A stretch of DNA of 64,000 nt from Ceratorhiza oryzae-sativae. Its lineage: Eukaryota; Basidiomycota; Agaricomycetes; Cantharellales; Ceratobasidiaceae. The translations under genes were made by a program, and so were the position numbers. Below are positions 58,267 through 64,000 of the stretch, one piece after another. The stretch's first letter is position 1, and each line of letters begins with the position of its first letter. The notes below the pieces were generated by a model. The model searched no databases. It was given only the letters and a program-made list of their open reading frames with translations, and was not told where the DNA came from. The stretch is from positions 124,001 to 188,000 of the forward strand of contig JARWMV010000246.1 in the NCBI GenBank assembly GCA_030998015.1, written 5' to 3'.

Positions 58267-61200
58267 TTACAACTGCGCATAGTCCGGTATCTTATAGTGC
58301 AACGGGTAGTTCTAGTCCAACGTGGTCAGTCGAGAAAGCTGGGGAGGCTACAACATGCGAGAGAATACTCACGAACACATGGTAGACGTGCCCGTTCTTG
58401 CCATTGGGTGGGTAATATGCCTCGTTGAAGAGGTGGCCCTTGGGCGTGTCTTCCTTGCGCATGCGTATGTAGCGATCATCTGTCAAGTGAGCGTTTGAGA
58501 TCCGGTCGTGCTAAGAGGTGTATGGGTACAGTACCTTCGCTCTCGCCAAGGATAGTCGTGCCATGTTTGGGAAGGACAAACTTGCCGACTACACAACGTA
58601 AAAAGGGTTAAGACAGGGATAGCGAGACGAACAAGTGAAACGGGACCAACCCTGGAGCTCCGTGTCGGTAATCGTGCTCCGGCTCACACGCGCGTACCCA
58701 ACGCGCCACTACAGCGCAAATACGTCGACTTTAGCCACCGAAAACGAAATGCGAGCGGGAGAATGGTGTGTGTATACGTACGACGCCTCGATACATTATG
58801 TATTCGCACCTGTAGTGCGGGGTAAGTCCCGCTGTAGATCGCCGAGGAAAGAGAGTGGTGGACATACCATCGGTCCCAGTCCAATTTGTCGATATCATGC
58901 CTAGTAAGGTTCCGTCAGAGACAAGCGTGTCGGGAGCGTACAGGCGGCCGAACTTACATCCGTCCGTCTTCTGTCAGATAGAGATAGGGAGCGGCTGTGA
59001 CGTAAAGGCAAATGAGCGAGAATTTGAGACGTATATCCTGGAGGAAAATGCGACATACGACGTGGAGCGAACGGTTTGGTCACCACATAGCCTAGGAATA
59101 TGCAATGTCAACACGCATATACTGCGTGTCAAGAATAGAAACTCCTCACCTAGGAAGATGGTCGGTTCGGGGTAATGATAATCCATGATCTCAGCGAGGC
59201 GCTGACTCTGAAGCTGCCTATCAAGTGGATCTTCTTCTTGCCCATTGTGCGAGACTACAACGTGCACATGTGTACCCCATGCGTCTATCACCGCGCTGAT
59301 TGCGGGAGCGAGTTCACCATTGGGCGAAGGCAGTAGATGATGCGTAGAGTTGACGATAGGGAACTGGACCATATGGTTTAAGAGGGACTGGTTGTTTGTG
59401 CCACCATAGCACTTACCTTGGAGAGTAAGACGGCTCCCCAGGTATGGGAGTTTGGCCAGGGCCTAGATCTATGCATATGTTCTCCGTTAAGGTTCATCGA
59501 TGTCACCGGTTCCCTAAAAATCACTTGCCAACATACTGTTGATGTTTGTTAGTCCCTCTGAGCATCGAGAGACAAAGGGTGAACGTACATAACCAAGCTC
59601 TTCCGCCATGACTTGCGTTCTAACAACACGATGATCAATCGGTGGTGCCCAGCGATGTCCAGCTCAACTTCCTAACTTACAGATCGCGGTTCCCGAACAC
59701 GATGCGCTAAATGCCAGGTTAGAATAGCCAATCGAGAAGGACGGCGTTATCCGAGATGCACTTACGTGTAGATCGGTCTCGAGTAAACCTTGTCATTGGG
59801 TATAGTATAAGGACCCCATTCTTTATCAATCGATATCAAGACTTACCAACTACATCCAGCTCCATGTCACTGGGACACATTGAGAATTGGCACTCTATTC
59901 AGTTTGAGCAAGAGACTCACTGGATCAAATCACGCATACGCCCTGCTCCGCTATCAGCTAAACTCAGTCACAACTAAGAGATGGCTCACTCTGGCTATCT
60001 CGCCCTTCGTTGTCCTGACCAAAATCTGTCAAAATAGCCAAATGATCAATGAGCCTATTACGATGTGGTTGATATACATACGCATTGTCCAAATGCCAGC
60101 GGTGATTAGCCTATCACCTGAGTGGTATGGCATCGGCGGTTGCCGAGGCGTCCGGTAAAGCACCGTTGACATGGCTAGAACAAGTACAAGTCCGAGAGAC
60201 GCCCGGACATAAGACTTGAATCGAGCAAAGGCTGATTTGAACTTGGGATCATCATGTACACTTGCTGACAAAAGTCTTGCAGCACGTGATGGATTTTTCA
60301 CTGAACCCGGTCTGGCCAGCAGTGGTCTGGTCTTCCGATTTCAATGTACTATTAGAGGTTGTGTAATAGCTATATGTATATCGCTGTACCAAGTCTCAAA
60401 GAAATCGAAACAGAGGCCGAAGAGATACAGCCAAATAAGTCGTCGATTGTGCTGCAAGACTTTTGAAATTCAAGGCGCCATAAAGTCGAGCCTTGGACAA
60501 TCCATGAATCTCAGCACCTAGCTGGCCGATTTTGATCAAAAAAAGTGCACGCAGATAGCTATCACTATCTTTGGTATAGATCTGCGCCGTTTGAGAGCAA
60601 TTTTATCAGTAGATGTACATGCATATAATCGATCATATATAGGGCACATTTCCCCCTATTACAGCTTGCCTATAAACAAAAAAGGAGGCTAGAAAGTTCT
60701 CTTTGCGCTCAAACTATCAGATATGATTAGTAGATCTCAGGAGAGTGTAAATTCTAAGGTATACTAAGTGGATGTAGACCAGACCCAAATGCTGCACAAT
60801 ACCCCCTGGTTTCAGAAACCTGAAAGCAACAGCTGTATAGGATTCAACCAGCCCGGTAATAGACGTAGGCATGCTTCATATGTACACACATCTTATGTAT
60901 CACACTCAAGACACAGAGCCAGCCATAACTCTAGCTACAGACTGTGCATCGCTCAAATCAACAATTTTACTGTCAGAAACTGTCAAAAGTTCGATGCACA
61001 GTCTGTAGCTAGAGTTATGGCTGGCTCTGTGTCTTGAGCGTGATACATAAGATGTGTTTACATATGAAGCATGCCTACGTCTATTACCGGGCTGGTTGAA
61101 TCCTATACAGCTGTTGCTTTCAGGTTTCTGAAACCAGGGGGTATTGTGCAGCATTTGGGTCTGGTCTACATCCACTTAGTATACCTTAGAATTTACACTC

Positions 61201-64000
61201 TCCTGAGATCTACTAATCATATCTGATAGTTTGAGCGCAAAGAGAACTTTCTAGCCTCCTTTTTTGTTTATAGGCAAGCTGTAATAGGGGGAAATGTGCC
61301 CTATATATGATCGATTATATGCATGTACATCTACTGATAAAATTGCTCTCAAACGGCGCAGATCTATACCAAAGATAGTGATAGCTATCTGCGTGCACTT
61401 TGTTTGATCAAAATCGGCCAGCTAGGTGCTGAGATTCATGGATTGTCCAAGGCTCGACTTTATGGCGCCTTGAATTTCAAAAGTCTTGCAGCACAATCGA
61501 CGACTTATTTGGCTGTATCTCTTCAGCCTCTGTTTCGATTTCTTTGAGACTTGGTACAGCAATAGACATATAGCTATTACACAACCTCTAATAGTACATC
61601 GAAATCAGAAGACCAGACCACTGCTGGCCAGACCGGGTTCAGTGAAAAATCCATCACGTGCTGCAAGACTTTTGTCAGCAAGTGTAATTCGGCGCCCTGT
61701 ATCCCTTCACGCCTGTTCCAATTGAGCATTCCACAACCAATGGCCAGGATCTCGGCTGTCAATACGCTGGATAGGGGCTAGTAAGTTTATCTAAATCACA
61801 ATAAATAAGAGGCTCACATATCAGTTCGCTCTCGCATGTATGCACCTCCTGGGACGAATGCGTATGCCGTTGCCCAAACCTTCAAACAAGGCAAGCGTAC
61901 GTTAGTAAAAATCAATATTATTCCAATCAGAAAGCACTCACATCCGCTAGTAGTAATAATATAGTTGTCAACCAACTGAGAGAATACACACGTGCTACGC
62001 TGCGAAACGCGGATTCTTGAAGCATCTTCGGCAAAATTGACATGAGGAAGAGGCCATAGGCCAACCCCCCTGAGTGTCCAGCCCAGTCCCGATAACGATA
62101 CATGGCAAAACATGCTGCCGCTCCAACAGAGGCCCAGGCCGGGTGGTTAATAATCCGAGATGCTGTAGAGCTAGTGGACGAAGCAAGACCAACGCCCAGC
62201 GCTGCAAGTGTGATCGCGCTAGAGTTCACACCAGGAATGGGGCCCTGTCCAAGAGATAGAATCAGTGCGCAAATAAGAATTACAATTCGCTCATACCTTT
62301 GCAGGATAGCCCGTCCAAGACCATGCCACAATTGTGCCCGAGTCGGCAAACTTTGAGTGCAGGGCGAATAAAGTTGCTCCAAGTCCCATGCTCGACATCC
62401 ACAAGCTTGATCGATCAGGCTGCTTCTTCGTATTCTTGGATTTCGCGGGGTTGGAGGCGGGCAATATATCAATAATTGGGGGACGAGATGTAAACTGAAT
62501 CCATGACAGCAATGCAAGAGCCAGACCAGCCTTGTTCCATCCACCGGACCGGTAATCGACGATCGGCCAAACTGGATTATTGCTGTGGTTCGCGAGTTTC
62601 GATAGGTTGGCTAGAATAAAGCCTGCCGAAAGGACTTGTTTACTAGTTAGCGAGCGCCACAAATATAATACGACTGTGTTGGCAGCTTACTGTATGAAGT
62701 GATCACAGGAGTAGTATCCTGGCCATTTCCACTCCACCCAATTGCCCAATCTATCGCCACAGCCATGTTTGCTGATGAAACCACCAAAAGCCGTTGAAGA
62801 GGACTCTCAAGAGCATAAGCGGCCATCCCAAATAAGACAAACGCTCGAGTTACGCATCGCCCTAAGTGTGAGCTAGCTGCCCTCCGAATTGGTCCAATTC
62901 CGAGGATGATTGGTGATAGAGTGGAGAAGACAGCGAGTTCGGAACCACTGATAGCTAAATTGGCGGTCTCAGCTATCGTTCAAGGCGTCGCTTGTTTGAG
63001 TATACTCACCAAGTTCCCAGACACTAAAGTAGAACAAGGTGATACCTACAAAACCTCGCTCAGATACAATAAATAAATAAATGCCACTATCGACGTACTT
63101 AGGGAAGTATATACGGACCAGGCACAGTAGGCTACACCGTTTCGTTAGATTCTTACCACGAAGCCGCCAGTGCTATTACTCACAAAGATAAAGGTCGGCC
63201 ACGTAGGTAGCTACAGGAGAAAAGGCCCAAGATCGTGCAACATCGCTCCAGCTCTCCGGAACGCTGTTGACAGCCTCGGTAATTCGGTCTTTAGCAGCTT
63301 TACCTTGTGTAGACGCAGCTGTGCTCGCCTTCACTTGGGGTTCTATGGATGACAGCACCCGACTACCATTCTCCTGCATCGCAGGTCTGAATCCCAAGAA
63401 AATCATGTTTCAGTATATGTCTACACAAAATGGACGGGCCCCGAGCCAGTGAGAAGCCTCTTGCCATACTTTTCAATCTCAACGCTAGTGTTGCCGACCA
63501 TCCGTACCGAAATCTAGCGAAAATGTGCAGTCAAGATACGATCACCCAAAGGCTCGGAGCCACACATACTTCGACAGCACTAAAATCCACTGCACAAAAA
63601 TGAGAATAATTTTTGAAAATTAAAGAAACACTCACTTGATTTGATCGAATCGAACGCAACATCAGAGATTATGAGCCACCATTCGAAAAAACTGTAATGT
63701 GTATAGGCTAGATATCGGATTTAGAATCGGCTTCAACAGGACGCACTTCGACAACTAACCTCCAGGTATCCTGTGAACCTTATGTCGAGCGAAGAAGTAG
63801 ATCATTGGGGGTATCGCGCCAAAGAACCTGCAAACTCATTTCAGTATGTCCAATTGTGCTAGTCGTAGAGACCACCCACGAAGATGCAACGATTTTCCTA
63901 ACTAAGTTTCAGTACGGATATGACTTTGCTTTTCCATTCCCTACCTCCATTTCCGAGAAGCATGGTTGCCAGGCGGTGTGTAGGCGATGCTTCCAAGCAT
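58267..64000 (-). CDS. CWH43: Cwh43-type GPI-anchor lipid remodelling protein, 5'-partial, interrupted by a palindromic insertion
   Basis: ER/Golgi multi-pass protein that replaces the diacylglycerol of GPI anchors with ceramide. The gene enters from beyond 64000; the start is not visible. The N-terminal Frag1/PGAP2-like region shows AYTHYSFFEWWLIISDVAF (about 63.7 kb). Membrane segments follow (ILANLSKLANHSNNPVWPI, GPIPGVNSSAITLAALGVGL, ACFAMYRYRDWAGHSGGLAY, SLSWLTTILLLLADVWATAY). The C-terminal nuclease/phosphatase-like domain contains RTPRQPPMPYHSGDRL, VFGNRDLVRTQVMAEELGY, IVNSTHHLLPSPNGELAPAI, DAWGTHVHVVVSHNGQEEDP and GLKDIDKLDWDRW, and ends YYPPNGKNGHVYHVF plus a few residues; the stop at 58267 is my best choice. 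About 20 short exons. One exon is cut at a TA by the 1426-bp element 60259-61684. Without it, EGIQGAEL-HDDPKFKS reads on in frame. Confidence 0.88.
60269..60285 (+). repeat. Subterminal 17-mer, copy 1 of 4
   Basis: CAAAAGTCTTGCAGCAC lies about 10 nt inside the left end of the palindrome. Its inverted copy is at 60449-60465, so the first ~200 nt of each arm form their own smaller inverted-repeat unit. Confidence 0.85.
60449..60465 (-). repeat. Subterminal 17-mer, copy 2 of 4 (inverted)
   Basis: Inverted copy of the 17-mer at 60269-60285, closing the ~200-nt subunit in the left arm. Confidence 0.85.
61478..61494 (+). repeat. Subterminal 17-mer, copy 3 of 4
   Basis: Mirror-arm equivalent of copy 2, opening the ~200-nt subunit in the right arm. 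Confidence 0.85.
61658..61674 (-). repeat. Subterminal 17-mer, copy 4 of 4 (inverted)
   Basis: Mirror-arm equivalent of copy 1, 10 nt inside the right end of the palindrome. Confidence 0.85.

Larger units (their letters stand above)
60259..61684. mobile_element. Giant palindromic foldback/MITE-like element with TA target duplication
   Basis: Two arms of about 693 bp (60259-60951 and 60992-61684) are inverted copies, with roughly nine differences seen by eye (about 99% identity) around a loop of 40 nt (60952-60991). The ends are CACTTGCTGAC. On both sides lies TA (60257-60258 and 61685-61686). The CWH43 exon rejoins perfectly when the element and one TA are removed, so TA is a target duplication, the hallmark of Tc1/mariner-type transposition. 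No transposase frame exists; the open frames in the arms are mirror images of each other. It is thus a non-autonomous element. The high arm identity argues for a recent origin or for gene conversion between arms. Confidence 0.9.

Noticed and set aside
60768..61175. Two identical open frames (plus 60768-61037, minus 60906-61175) that look like a duplicated gene
   Set aside because: They are mirror images created by the palindrome arms. They have no domain, no splice context and no coding bias.

Overview
This 64 kb window comes from a filamentous basidiomycete, most likely an agaricomycete of the Rhizoctonia/Ceratobasidium type. Evidence for a fungus: multi-exon genes with introns mostly of 47-60 nt (a few of 80-104 nt), about 50% GC, a Zn2Cys6/fungal_trans regulator, an OPT peptide transporter, a Cwh43 GPI-lipid remodelase, and a TFIIH Tfb3 with RING finger. 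The genus is inferred from the general look of the proteins, not proven. There are no bacterial-style operons; neighbours are divergent or convergent pairs.

Layout. 0-2 kb has no gene I can support; 1993-2585 (+) is a small three-exon hypothetical gene. 2.8-7.3 kb (-) is the XPG/Rad2 repair nuclease. 7.5-8.0 kb (+) is an unresolved coding-like stretch. 9.1-10.6 kb (+) is proteasome ATPase Rpt6. 10.9-11.9 kb (+) is a cytochrome-b5-domain protein. 12.0-15.3 kb (-) is a copper amine oxidase with a possible 5' extension, divergent from a small EutQ-like cupin gene (15.5-16.0 kb, +), which converges on an APC amino-acid/amine permease (16.2-18.9 kb, -). 19.3-20.2 kb (-) is a CCCH zinc-finger protein. 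21.5-24 kb holds two small disordered proteins. 24.4-27.0 kb (-) is an acidic, frame-broken protein, divergent from TFB3 (27.2-28.7 kb, +). 29.0-30.8 kb (-) is an extended SDR/epimerase-like protein. 33.3-34.9 kb (-) is 3-hydroxyisobutyrate dehydrogenase, divergent from an Hsp20-like gene (35.2-36.0 kb, +). 36-40.9 kb is nearly gene-free. 40.9-44.6 kb (+) is the OPT transporter, converging on the Sec7 ARF-GEF of the Gea/GBF1 family (44.8-50.4 kb, -). A probable solo LTR lies in the divergent promoter before a Tvp38/TMEM41-type membrane protein (51.4-54.4 kb, +) that carries a 1.34-kb intron. 54.5-57.6 kb (+) is the Zn2Cys6 regulator. 58.3 kb to the window end (-) is CWH43.

The most striking structure is a 1426-bp near-perfect palindrome (60259-61684) with two ~693-bp arms and a ~40-nt loop. 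It sits in a CWH43 exon at a TA dinucleotide that is duplicated; taking out the element and one TA rejoins the reading frame exactly. A second pattern cuts across genes: several otherwise intact genes (cytochrome b5, the acidic protein, TFB3, the ARF-GEF, and perhaps the amine oxidase 5' end and the 7.5-kb gene) each appear to lack one base in a short C or G run. This looks more like residual homopolymer error in the assembly than many independent pseudogenes.

Most of the gene set is housekeeping (repair/TFIIH, proteasome, Golgi traffic, GPI anchors, valine catabolism). The amine oxidase, EutQ-like cupin and permease trio may form a small amine-utilisation neighbourhood.
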